NCBI GenBank assembly: GCA_964059195.1
Contig: CAXKWD010000006.1
Coordinates: forward strand, 8,238,530-8,302,529
Direction of reading: 5' to 3'
From: Ectobius pallidus
Taxonomy: Eukaryota; Arthropoda; Insecta; Blattodea; Ectobiidae
Length of the DNA stretch: 64,000 nt
Part shown: piece by piece, positions 1 to 9,418 of the stretch
Layout: the number at the start of each line of letters is the position of its first letter
Numbering within the stretch: position 1 is the stretch's first letter
Made by a program: the position numbers and the translations under genes
Notes under the pieces: generated by a model
Told to the model about the DNA's origin: nothing
The model's input: the letters and a program-made list of their open reading frames with translations, nothing else
The model's database searches: none

Positions 1-1191
1 CTCTTAGAAAGTTATTTGCATATGAAGAGTCCACTGCAAAAGGGGGGAATGTCAAAATTTTGTGAAAACTGAGATAAATGTGAATTGTGATAGACCAAAT
101 GGAGTAGAATAACATAGCCTTTAATGCATTACAAAAAAGATGATAGTCTCTCACAGACAGAAGTTTAAAGTTTTGACTCCTACACAAGAAGGGGGAATGT
201 CATAGGAAAACAGAGCAAGAAAGGGGAATGTCATGTGTTTGCTGCATTGCATTAGGCAACAGCATTCATATTCAGCATATCACATTAATGTTGACATCAC
301 TGCAGTAATTGACCTTTCATTGTTGTTGCTTCAATGATTAATGCCGACTTTTTCTTTGTCATAATATAGTAATTAATAACATGGCACTCATTAACCAAAG
401 ATATCCAGCTGAATTGCCAGAACACTGAATAGCAGTATTTGAGAGTGCTCGCATGAAGCCATCTCCTTACCATGTCGTACATGTAGATCAAGCTATGCTA
501 AGGAACTGGACATTGTACTTGACTCCGATGTTCAGCAAGACCTGTCCGATGGAAACAAGACCTATTACTGAAATTGTCTTTTCATTCAACCATCCTCGTC
601 TGGTGGAGCAGTGGCGGCTATTCAGGGGAAGTAGGTGAAGTAGCACTTCACCAGTATTTTTCCTTTACAATACGTATTTTTTAAGTTTATTTTCCATATC
701 ACGAATGTTTGTTCTTACTATAATGTATTTCTACAATTTTGAATTTCCCTCCACTACTGGTGTCAACGCTAGGAGGCAGTGAGCTCCCAAGTCCTCCTAG
801 CATTGAAGCTGAATATTCCCAGATGCTTGGGTAGTCTGTTCCACTAAAATTAGCTAAGGATCCACTAAGGATGGCAAGCAGCAGTTTTCTCGCTTATCCC
901 ACGTCCGCTAGGTGACGAGAACAGACTACCCACGAAGCCGTCCCTCTTGTTCAGCAGCTCACACTGTTAGCTCGGAGAAAGAGGTGGGCACGTTAGATCT
1001 TCCACCGTCTGATGGTCTGACGCCGCCAAATTCGAATGTGTTAAATTCAGAAAAACACGGATTCCACAACCCCGATTAAGAATTCTGTCGCACTGGGAAC
1101 ACTAAGCGACTTCCTCTACCTCGATAATTAAAAATACTATTTTCTCGTCTCTTATTCCATTTCCGAGGAACTCTCACGCGGTTTTCCCTGC

Positions 1192-1273
1192 CCTAATTAT
1201 TATTATTATTATTATTATCATTATCATCATCATTATTATTATCATTATTATTGTTATTATTATTATTATTACT
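1192..1273. repeat. (ATT)n microsatellite
   Basis: An imperfect ATT/ATC trinucleotide run inside the 25-2968 element. It generates long poly-Asn or poly-Ile open frames on the minus strand that are not genes. Confidence 0.9.
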
Positions 1274-1285
1274 TCCTCTGCCCGT

Positions 1286-1760
1286 ACCATAGAGGAAGTA
1301 TTGTTTTCGACCCCCAAATTCGAAGTTGAGTTTTTGATATAAATGCACGTTTTGAGGCCCCCTGAATCCAAAAATGCTATTTTTGGAAACATGTCTGTGT
1401 GTCAGTGTGTCTGTCTGTGTGTGTGAAAAGTCTGTGAACAAGCTAGCTCCAAAACGGAAAATCGTATGAAATCAAAATTTCGTATTTGGGTAAGGTACCT
1501 TCTAAAGATGTGAGCCGAAGATTGGCGATAAGTTTCCCTTATTTTTAAGGGGACTTTGCATGAAGAAATTTTCGTTTTTCGCGATTTTCTCAAAAACGGC
1601 TCTAACGATTTTCTTTAAAATTTGCACATGTGTTCCTTTTACTGAGAGCTAAAACTTATATTTGAAACTTTTTTTCGAAAAAATTCTCTGAAGGGTAGTT
1701 ACAAGCCACCCACTGTTCACCCACTATTTGTAGAAAGTTTGTCTTGCGTGATGAACAACT
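1286..1760 (+). repeat. Dispersed repeat A, copy 1
   Basis: This stretch recurs in inverted orientation at about 40840-40913 plus 45179-45440, and at about 48735-48853 plus 49643-49800. Shared landmarks include the segment around 1550-1600 (TTTAAGGGGACTTTGCATG), the GGTACCTTCT block near 1494 and the ACTGAGAGCTAAAACTT block near 1641. This copy lacks the insertions present in the other two and serves as their empty-site reference. No coding capacity is recognised. Confidence 0.7.
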
Positions 1761-2968
1761 GAATATGCGCTCTTTCATGGCCTCTTATTCTATAAGAATA
1801 TGAAGTGATAAAAATGTATTGTTGGCCATGCATAGAGTAAAGAAGTATCTGAAGGAAATATTCGATAAATTTCGGAAATTATTCTTTACGGCGGAAAGTT
1901 CAATAAACGTCTACAGTCACTTGTTCTTTTTTTAAGTTTGTTATATAGCCTGTGCTTTTAGTCGCATCGTTGAAAGAAGAGGTATTTATAGGATAATTAG
2001 CGTAAAATTGTGTCTTGCGATTCTGTACAAGGATATGTGAATTATTTGGGCAGAGGAAGTTATGTGACTTTCACATCAGATTTTTTTGTGCTATTTTCTC
2101 TCGTCACACAACTCACACAACGTTCGACGAGACGAGAGAAATTAGCAAAAAAATAATTAGGGTAGAGAAAATCGCGTGAGAATTCCCAGAGATGGATTAA
2201 GAGACGTGCAGTTTAGATAGGCCTACTAATAATTTTTAAAAATATTTTAAGTTTGCTGTATGGAATGGTATTTGCAGCACACCCTCGTTTTGAGCCACGA
2301 GCCGCTATTGGGTGAATTCCATTATTAACATAAGCATGTGGCATTTTTTTTCTCTTCACCAAATTTTCCAGCCACGAGCCGCCACTGTGGTGGAGCACAG
2401 ATCTTCATGGAATGGACTATGGGAAACTTCAGTCATGACACAAGAGAAGAATATTCAACTACAGAGTGGAGAGTTTGTGCTGCCTGATAAGCTTTATCAC
2501 TTTACTGCACTTAAATTTTAGTGATTCCATGAACAGCTCATAAGCAGTGATAACATTACTTACAGTATTTCTGTTTCAGATTTGTTACAAATTTCATGGG
2601 AAAAGTTCAGTGATTTGCAACAGTTCAGTGATTTGTAGTCCACAAGCAAGAGAATATTACAATGCACTACCTCATAGGAAGAAGCCTGAGAAATGAACAT
2701 GCTGTAGAAGTTCAGTTACCTGACATTCCCCCTTTTTGTAATTTATTTTTGTACATCAGTTAACAAAGAAATTATTTTGATAATGAAGACGGGGTATGAA
2801 GTGCTTCATTTTGTTAAGAATCAATAAAGAAATGTGTGTTCAGTTATGTGAAAAAAAAATGAACCACTTCTTTTTGTTTAATATAGTGTGGTATGGTTTT
2901 AAAGTTTAAAATTCATTTTACGCAAAACGAAAAAAAAGTGACATTCCCCCCTTTTGCAGTGGACTCTT

Positions 2969-3190
2969 CATATGTTGGTTGTTATGGGGACCGAATATTT
3001 GTCCTGTTAAAGTCTCAACAAACTGGAGGGCTTGGTCTCCCATAAAGGCTTGTATTATGATGGTTTTACTTACGGCACTTGTGCTTTTTGTAATTTTTAC
3101 CGCACGGAGATTTCTTTTGTTTTCACAGCAACCTAACCTAACTGCCACTAAAATAGAATCTACCTGCCACTATTTACCTTAATACAAGGG
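2969..3190 (+). repeat. Dispersed repeat B, copy 1 (right half; left half at 1-24)
   Basis: Starting at the right-hand CATATG, about 165 bp matches the reverse complement of 5826-6004, including the ACGGCACTTGTGCTTTTTG and CGCACGGAGATTTCTTTT blocks. Bases 1-24 are the other half of the same repeat, split by the transposon at 25-2968. Short open frames on both strands here are shared with the other copy but show no recognisable protein. Confidence 0.75.
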
Positions 3191-4085
3191 GGACAGTTGG
3201 TCATCCTGCTTCACATTGTTCATCCTGCTTCGCTCAGAATCATAATATGGATGGCGTGTTTTATGTTTAAAAAAATGAACTGATTGAAATGGGTAAAAAT
3301 ACAAGATCATGTTCTAAAAATTATTAATTTCACCCCTTAATGAATTCCTTGAACAAAAGTAGGCCTAAGTACATTTAATGAAGTTTCCAGTTGCAGGAAG
3401 GAAAATTGCAATGAGCGCTAAGGAGATAGTGCTCCACCCCTAAAATCATGCAGGTTGGGTCTTGTATGGTAAATGGATCCTGGGCATAATCAATAGGGAT
3501 ACAAAGAAGATGCATCTTGAGATCTGCCCAAGAAACAGCAAATCCTGCTCAGGGCAGCTCAGATACCACAGTCGTGCTCGGCTGAATGCTCAGAACGTTC
3601 AGCACATAAGCTTATGACTTTTGCCACTTTCTTGGGAAAGTGTTCCAAGCCATGATGTAGCATTTGCCAAACATCTTTGCAAGCATCTCTGGAGCGACGA
3701 TGCCGAATTCCTCCACCAAGACCTTTTTCTCCTACTGTACTACTGTATCCTGGTGGTAGGCTATTGCTGACAGTGACTGAGTACCCGAGATTAGTGCCGT
3801 CACTGTTCTGCTGCCATGTGACCAGGCGACAAACTACTGTCTAGCGGTGAGCAGAAGGCAGAGCTGGTGGCATAGTGGGGGAAAGACAGTGACATTAAAT
3901 GCAAGTACATGATAAGGTAGTGGGGTAATGCTAGCTCGGCCTTCAGCTTGCCGCTAGACAGTATGTAAGTAGGCTATGCAGCCTTTCACAGCACCATTTT
4001 AGGAAGTTTTGAGTCCATTTGAGTCACTCTTCGTTCATTCATCTTAATTTGACCGTTTTGTTACTTTGAGCTGCATATAAAAGAG
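3191..4085. other. Unassigned intergenic sequence
   Basis: No gene, RNA or mobile element is recognised. A short direct repeat (CATCCTGCTTC) occurs twice near 3202-3230. The block 3560-3960 is slightly more GC-rich than its surroundings but has stops in all frames. Confidence 0.5.
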
Positions 4086-4087
4086 TA

Positions 4088-5311
4088 CAGTGAACTCTCG
4101 ATAAACCGAATAAAATGGGCAGGGGTCTGTCTGAGTTATGAAATGTTCGGCTTATGGAGAGTAAATTAGGAAATGCTATTTAAGTAATGAAATTTCGTGT
4201 TTAATCTGCAATAACAAAACGTATGAGGCAGAACATAATATTAGCACTTACAATTGGAACAAAAAAGAATAACACTTCAGTTCTATATTGAAATTTCTAG
4301 TCAGAGTCTGAAATACACACTGTTACATTATTAGTACAATATTATGATCAGGGCCCGGATTCAGATGACCTAAAATTGTTTGAAAAATTACCTATAAAAT
4401 GACCTTAAATTTTAAAGAAAATGACTTAATAATTACAAAAAATGACCCAAAAACTGATATTTTATTTATAAAAATTATTATTGTGCACACAAAGATATAG
4501 ACTAATTTGTACATAATTGTAAAAACTGTAAATGTAGAAAGGATGTTAGTCTAAATCATACCTGAGCAACTGAGGGGAAATGTTTTAGTCCCCCCATCCT
4601 GCTGTGACGTATGAAACCTGTTCTTCATGTTCAGTGTCACGTCAAAACTGCTTTATGCTGACGTCAAGTGCGACTGTAGTGGGAGAAATTCCCCTACCGC
4701 ACAGTGTCACAATGTGTCACAGATGCGCACCCATGGTCTAAACACTTTGTTATTGATTGGAACATTTGAGAAGTAAAATAAGAAAATTGTTTTTAAAGTA
4801 AAATCTACAAAAATGTTGCATTATAGTAACCTAGTCATTTACTTAAAGTAAATGCATGAAAATGACAAAATAAGGAAGCAAATGACGGGAAAATGACAAA
4901 ATAATGACGTAAAATTGAAATAAATGCCCTAAAAATATAAAATTGCATAAAATGACAAAAAATGACCTAATAAAAATGCATTTCTATAATCTAGAGTTCA
5001 TGTTTAGGATTTATCTACAAGTTGGCAATGTGTAGGCAGCATCAACAAAAAGATGACATGTCATTAGAATCCGGGCTCTGAATATGATTGATGTGGCACT
5101 GTGAGCATATTTTTCTGAGAAGATTTAGGCCGAAAGAAACTGTAAATGTTCTTCTGTGTACACATTGTTTCTGTTGCTTTTGAATAACTACTTCTCTTGC
5201 AGTTCTGAAGTGGCCTTAGAATGGCTGTAGATATGGGTCTGGATCGCCAAGAATCTGTCCGAGTTATCCGAAGTCCGGTATACTGAGGTCCGAATTATCG
5301 AGAGTTCACTG
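4088..5311. mobile_element. Tigger/pogo-like DNA transposon, non-autonomous
   Basis: Starts CAGTGAACTCTCGATAA and ends with the inverted counterpart TTATCGAGAGTTCACTG, bounded by TA on both sides (4086-4087 and 5312-5313). CAGT-type termini with a TA target duplication fit the pogo/Tigger branch of Tc1/mariner. More than half of its length is a younger insertion (4349-5080). The remaining roughly 490 bp contain no transposase. Confidence 0.8.
4349..5080. mobile_element. hAT-type MITE nested in the Tigger-like element
   Basis: Termini are CAGGGCCCGGATTC and its near-perfect inverse ending GAATCCGGGCTCTG. Flanking octamers ATTATGAT (4341-4348) and AATATGAT (5081-5088) match at 7 of 8 positions, consistent with an aged 8-bp hAT target duplication. 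The interior repeats the heptamer AAATGAC many times toward both ends. It has no coding capacity. Confidence 0.8.
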
Positions 5312-5361
5312 TATTTAAATAGGCACTATTTGATAACTGTATTCCTTACTCTACAAACAGT

Positions 5362-5735
5362 TTCCATTTCTTTAAAATGTTGTCAATATGTACATTAAAA
5401 AGAGCGGGTGATAAGTTGCACCCTTGTCTAAGGCCTGCACTTGCTAAAATCTGTTCCTGTGTCAATGATAAAATTAGTATTCCTATACAAACTCTTTATT
5501 GCCAAAATTTAGTGGGGTCGATAGCCCTCATTTTCTAGAATTGGCCATAATTTTATTCAATTTACCCTGTCAGACCCTTATCAAAACCTATAAAAGCGAG
5601 ATGTGTTTCCAGGTTCTTTTCTCTTCTTTGCTCTATCATCTGTCTAACAGTAAAAACATTGTCCCTGCACGATCTTCCTTTCCTAAATCTGCATTGCTCT
5701 TCTCCTTGCAGACAGTCTGCAATAATATTTATTGT
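5362..5735 (-). pseudogene. Non-LTR retrotransposon reverse-transcriptase fragment
   Basis: Minus-strand translation of about 5735-5600 reads as the RT segment with an EEQCRFRKGRSC-like start, followed by a VRQMIEQRREKNLETHLAFI-like stretch. It then degenerates with stops toward the region that should encode RQGxxLSP. This part of the RT fingers/palm is typical of insect LINEs. No 5' or 3' end is identified, so it is a dead fragment. Confidence 0.75.
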
Positions 5736-5825
5736 TGTTTATTACTTTTTTGCACGACGTAACTAATTAGTGGTACTTACGAATATTGTTGCCGTGGATC
5801 GTAACTTGACATTCCCGCACGCAAT

Positions 5826-6024
5826 CTGGTTGCTATGAAAATAAAAGAAATCTCCGTGCGGTAAAAATTACAAAAAGCACAAGTGCCGTGAGTAAAGCCA
5901 TCATAATACAAGCCTTTATGGAAGACCGGAACCAAGCCCCCCAGTTTGTTGCGACTTTAACAGGACAAATATTCAGTCCCCATAACAACCAACATATGCA
6001 AATCACTTTCTGAAATATAACATC
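5826..6024 (-). repeat. Dispersed repeat B, copy 2 (empty site for the 25-2968 element)
   Basis: The reverse complement matches 1-24 joined directly to 2969-3133 through a single CATATG at about 5993-5998. The left flank ending AGAAAGTGATTTG corresponds to AGAAAGTTATTTG at 6-18. This is the unoccupied form of the target into which the first transposon of the window inserted. Confidence 0.75.
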
Positions 6025-6115
6025 CATCTTCAATAGTGTATAAACATAATATTTTCAGCTAATATCTCAATTAATATAAATAAATTGATATAAATAATCA
6101 TCGTGCAAAAAATAG

Positions 6116-6206
6116 CATGCAATACAAGTGTCGTAAGCGCATAACGGATCTCGGAAAACTCTTTCCTCGATCCATATGCACCGCTTACGGCACTTGTATC
6201 GCAGTA
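6116..6206. repeat. Imperfect inverted repeat (stem-loop)
   Basis: CAATACAAGTGTCGTAAGCG (about 6120-6139) is mirrored by CGCTTACGGCACTTGTATCG (about 6182-6201), giving near-20-bp arms around a loop of about 42 nt. It is probably the internal part of a repeat, because the GGCACTTGT block also occurs in repeat B. No function can be assigned. Confidence 0.55.
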
Positions 6207-6471
6207 TACTATAGTATAGGCTATGTTTAACATCCCATATTCATGATACCAATTCCTGTATAATTTAATTAATTTACAGCTAGACTAAATATGGCACACG
6301 ATGGATAATTCAAATAGTTACTGGCCCTTCATATAAAACATTTGGGCACCCTTGGCCTATATTAATTTTTTCTTATTTCGGAGTTTAATTAGCATAGGTA
6401 CAGTACATGTACATTTTAGCAATGAGTACAGTATCATCTGCTGTTTGTTTTCTTTACGTAATGTTCCTAAT

Positions 6472-7740
6472 TGAAGGGCTTATTTCCAGAGTGACATTTC
6501 TCCATGAAATCACATTTTCCAGAAAAGACTAATTTCATATAAATCCTTGTCACATTAAGATAGAAGCCTAATTTTTGGCATTTGCAATCCTATAATACTT
6601 GCAAATTTACCTATATATGTGAGAAAAATCACAGAGTGGTAGGATTAGGGTCACATGACAGCGATTTAAGTCATTTTGGCAGTAAACTAAGGTTTCATAC
6701 AGGTTTCTTCTGCTATAATTGAATTGAATTGAATGTATTATTGATCAAATAAAAGTGTTATAGCTATAAATCTTATGTTTATTAAGTTTAAAAAATCCAA
6801 ACCATAAACCTGAGAAATTTGGTTACATTTTTAACCTCACACTTTGTAAAAATAGTCTTATTTCAACTGGAAATAATATAACTAGCTAATAAAGACTGTC
6901 ATTGTTACTGAGTGTCTGTACTTTAATATTCAAGTATTTAGTTTCTAAACCTTAAAAACAAACATAAAAAATGTTAATACAGTACCATAGGAGGTATTTT
7001 TACTTTCACTGGAAATAATAGTATGGGCCTAATCATCACTGTCATTGTCACTAACCTACTGACTACAAGAAAATACCTGCTTATAGAATGACATTGCGGA
7101 TGTCCTAGTTTCTGTATAAGTATCTTCACATCATCCAGTTTTTATTTTTTTACGTTATTACCTAGAGGCACTGGTTCGGTTTTTAGAGAAGACCATTTCT
7201 TTTCTGCTTTAACAATGTATGGGAACACATAGGCATTACATTTGTGTATGTAACTCTACAATTAACAGCTTTTGAGCTGATTTGAAAACATTTCATTTCA
7301 GAAATTTTAAAATCCATTTTTGATTTGATACGCGATTTGACAGCATGTTTCCAGTTTCAAAAGTGCCAGTCCTTGCCAAGAACTAACACGTTACCTACGT
7401 TTGAAAATATTTTGTAATAATCTTCAGGGAAAAGCAGCAGTTCAGTTTTTCTTAACATTTCTTCAACCCTGCCAAAAATTACACGTTCTCAGTCACGTGA
7501 CAGCTTGGTGTGTTCTTATTGGCTATAAGGAAATGCGACGGTTTGGAAATAAACACAGCTGGGAGATGTGTCACATTGGAAATAACACGAACTTTCAAAG
7601 GCTCCTGAAGCTGGCATTTTCATCGTTTTGAACATTCAATACAGCCTACACCTTCACAGAAAGTATTCTTAATGCTTCGGTATGCTCAGCTCCAAATTTT
7701 TTTAAATTGGAGATACGTCACTTTGGAAATAAGCCCTTCA
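6472..7740. mobile_element. Candidate MITE-like element with 32-bp inverted ends
   Basis: The left end (6472-6503, TGAAGGGCTTATTTCC...) and right end (7709-7740) are inverted copies matching at 29 of 32 positions. A related internal sequence occurs near 7561-7590. No convincing target duplication is visible beside the ends, so exact termini and superfamily are uncertain. No transposase is recognised. Confidence 0.55.
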
Positions 7741-8170
7741 TGGGAAGAACATATTATACTGGTAATGAATTAGGGTTGAGAGTGTTAATAACGAATAAAT
7801 TATCTTACTTAGAAAATTAGTAGGCTACATATTTTTATGCTACAACTAATATTTCTGGCCATGATTTGTAAAATTATCTTGTTAAGGAAAGCAAACATAA
7901 CCCCATATTTTTACAAATAAGATTTCATTATTTTATTAAGTTTAAATTATTCGGGAAATTGGTACATTGCGACTCACCCGAGTCCCCCACTCCTACTCTC
8001 AAGCCCTCTCCTAACAGTGTCATTTGAACTACTAGAAGCGACGGTAGCGCCATCTCTTCTTTATTCTCTTCTTCTCGTCCTTTCCCGTCTCCTTTCCTCT
8101 CTTCCTCTCTTCCTCTCACCTCCTCTTCACCCTACCTACCTATTTGAGACCTATTCCTAATAGTAAATTT

Positions 8171-8243
8171 TGGATCGACCGGGATTCAAACCCGGGACCC
8201 CTAGCATTATAGCTAGGAGTCTTGACCACTACGCTAAGAGTGA
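8171..8243 (-). other. tRNA-derived sequence (SINE head or tRNA pseudogene)
   Basis: On the minus strand an A-box match TAGCGTAGTGG and a B-box-like GGTTTGAATCC are spaced as in a tRNA, with a TCCTAGC...GCTAGG anticodon-arm-like hairpin between them. The 3' side GGTCGATCC has no complementary 5' acceptor strand, and the anticodon loop lacks the usual length and U33. It is therefore not a working tRNA gene. Confidence 0.6.
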
Positions 8244-8384
8244 ATGTTGAGCACTGAAGGAAGCTTTCGTATATTAGAGTTATGTTAGGGGGATTTCATG
8301 AGTTTTAACGCAAGAATCGGTTTTTATAAGTAATGTTGGTACAAGGGAATTTTGCTGCATCAATTAAGCCACATTTTATGTTAT

Positions 8385-8545
8385 AATACGGCGTTTTTTA
8401 TAATTATGAAATATTATGTATGGTACAAGGGTATTTTTTGTATTGTGAAATAGCCTATTTTTTTGGAAAGGTCGTTTATATAATTGTGGAATTTTATGTG
8501 GAGGTGCAAGGGGCTTTCTTTATTGTGAAATATTAGGTGACATAT
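8385..8545 (+). repeat. Short imperfect repeat block shared with 21690-21812
   Basis: Units of the type ATAATT(A/G)TGAAAT...GGTACAAGG...TTTT recur about three times here and about three times at 21690-21812. This suggests one dispersed low-copy tandem repeat. It has no coding potential. Confidence 0.45.
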
Positions 8546-8699
8546 CAATTGCAATTATGTATTACCGGCGTTGAGCAACGGCTACAGGCATGAAGGTATG
8601 CGTTGCGGGGAAGCGGAGCAGGCGGCATGTGGGAAGCAGCCAAGAAGGGTTGAAGCTGCCAGGCGAGTGGAAAGGGGAGCAGGGTGAGTCGCAAAGTAC

Positions 8700-9414
8700 T
8701 AACTTGCCATTTATTCTAATTGAATAATGAATAATGCTTATGCATTAACAATACTAATTTACCGGTAATTAAACAATGTTATACACTATCATCATTTATT
8801 TGACTTTGAAATTCCCAATCGAATGCATGAGACCTCCCAGCTAGGCTTTCGATGAGCCGCTGTTACTATCAGAATCAATTCTACCACTCAAAATAGATAT
8901 GGAGTTACAGAATAGCAAACATGGAAAATTTGGTTTCTTCACCGATTCTGAATCAAAATCTCAAATTGAAGTGTTACAGAATAGGCCTGCTGACATGTGC
9001 AGCCATCGGAATATAAAATGACAGTCACATTACTTTCTTTTGCTTATTACCAAATTACCAAGGAGAGTAGGGAGAAAGTGTAATATGAAACCCCCTCCCA
9101 CCCTAAAGGTCACCTAACAACAATATACAACTCTTCTTCAGCTGGGCACCATCTTCTTGCTACCAGAGGCTCTGAAAATATGAGACCAGGGAGGAGGAAA
9201 CAAGGGAACGAAAAGCTTGGACATCCCTTCCAGGCTCTTCGTCTAGAAAGAAGTACATCTTTACTTCTCGTGGAAGCTAATATAAACTATATTAAAATAA
9301 AATCTTTACATGAAAATAGACAGTGGAACTTTTGGTGTACAAAATCAGAAATAAAGACATAGGTACAACTATATTATCCAGACAATGGACTGAAGGTCCC
9401 AAGAAACATATACG
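8700..9414. other. Unassigned intergenic sequence
   Basis: No recognisable gene or element. A 60-codon open frame at 9180-9362 has no features of a known protein and is treated as chance. Confidence 0.5.
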
Positions 9415-9418
9415 GGTT

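Larger units (their letters stand above)
25..2968. mobile_element. Non-autonomous DNA transposon with 30-bp terminal inverted repeats (superfamily unassigned)
   Basis: The first 30 bases (25-54, starting AAGAGTCCACTGC) are repeated exactly in inverted orientation at 2939-2968. The element is flanked by CATATG at 19-24 and 2969-2974, read as a 6-bp target duplication. A related locus at 5990-6012 (minus strand) carries the same flanks joined through one CATATG, which is an empty site. The motif GGGGAATGTCA recurs near the ends (about 44-54, 192-203, 218-228; inverted at about 2717-2728 and 2939-2950). No transposase frame is visible. Inside are an ATT microsatellite and a copy of a dispersed repeat. 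The 6-bp palindromic target does not settle the superfamily. Confidence 0.75.
7966..8695. mobile_element. Candidate small inverted-repeat element enclosing a tRNA-like sequence
   Basis: TTGCGACTCACCC near the left end is inverted as GGGTGAGTCGCAA at the right end. GTAC flanks both sides (7962-7965 and 8696-8699) and may be a 4-bp target duplication, though GTAC is a palindrome and could be chance. It contains a pyrimidine-rich tract (8040-8130), the tRNA-like block and short AT-rich repeats. Confidence 0.4.

Noticed and set aside
1174..1441. Long Asn-rich or Ile-rich open frames on the minus strand
   Set aside because: They are translations of the ATT microsatellite.
8171..8243. A functional tRNA gene
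   Set aside because: The acceptor strands do not pair and the anticodon loop is abnormal, so only a tRNA-derived repeat is supported.
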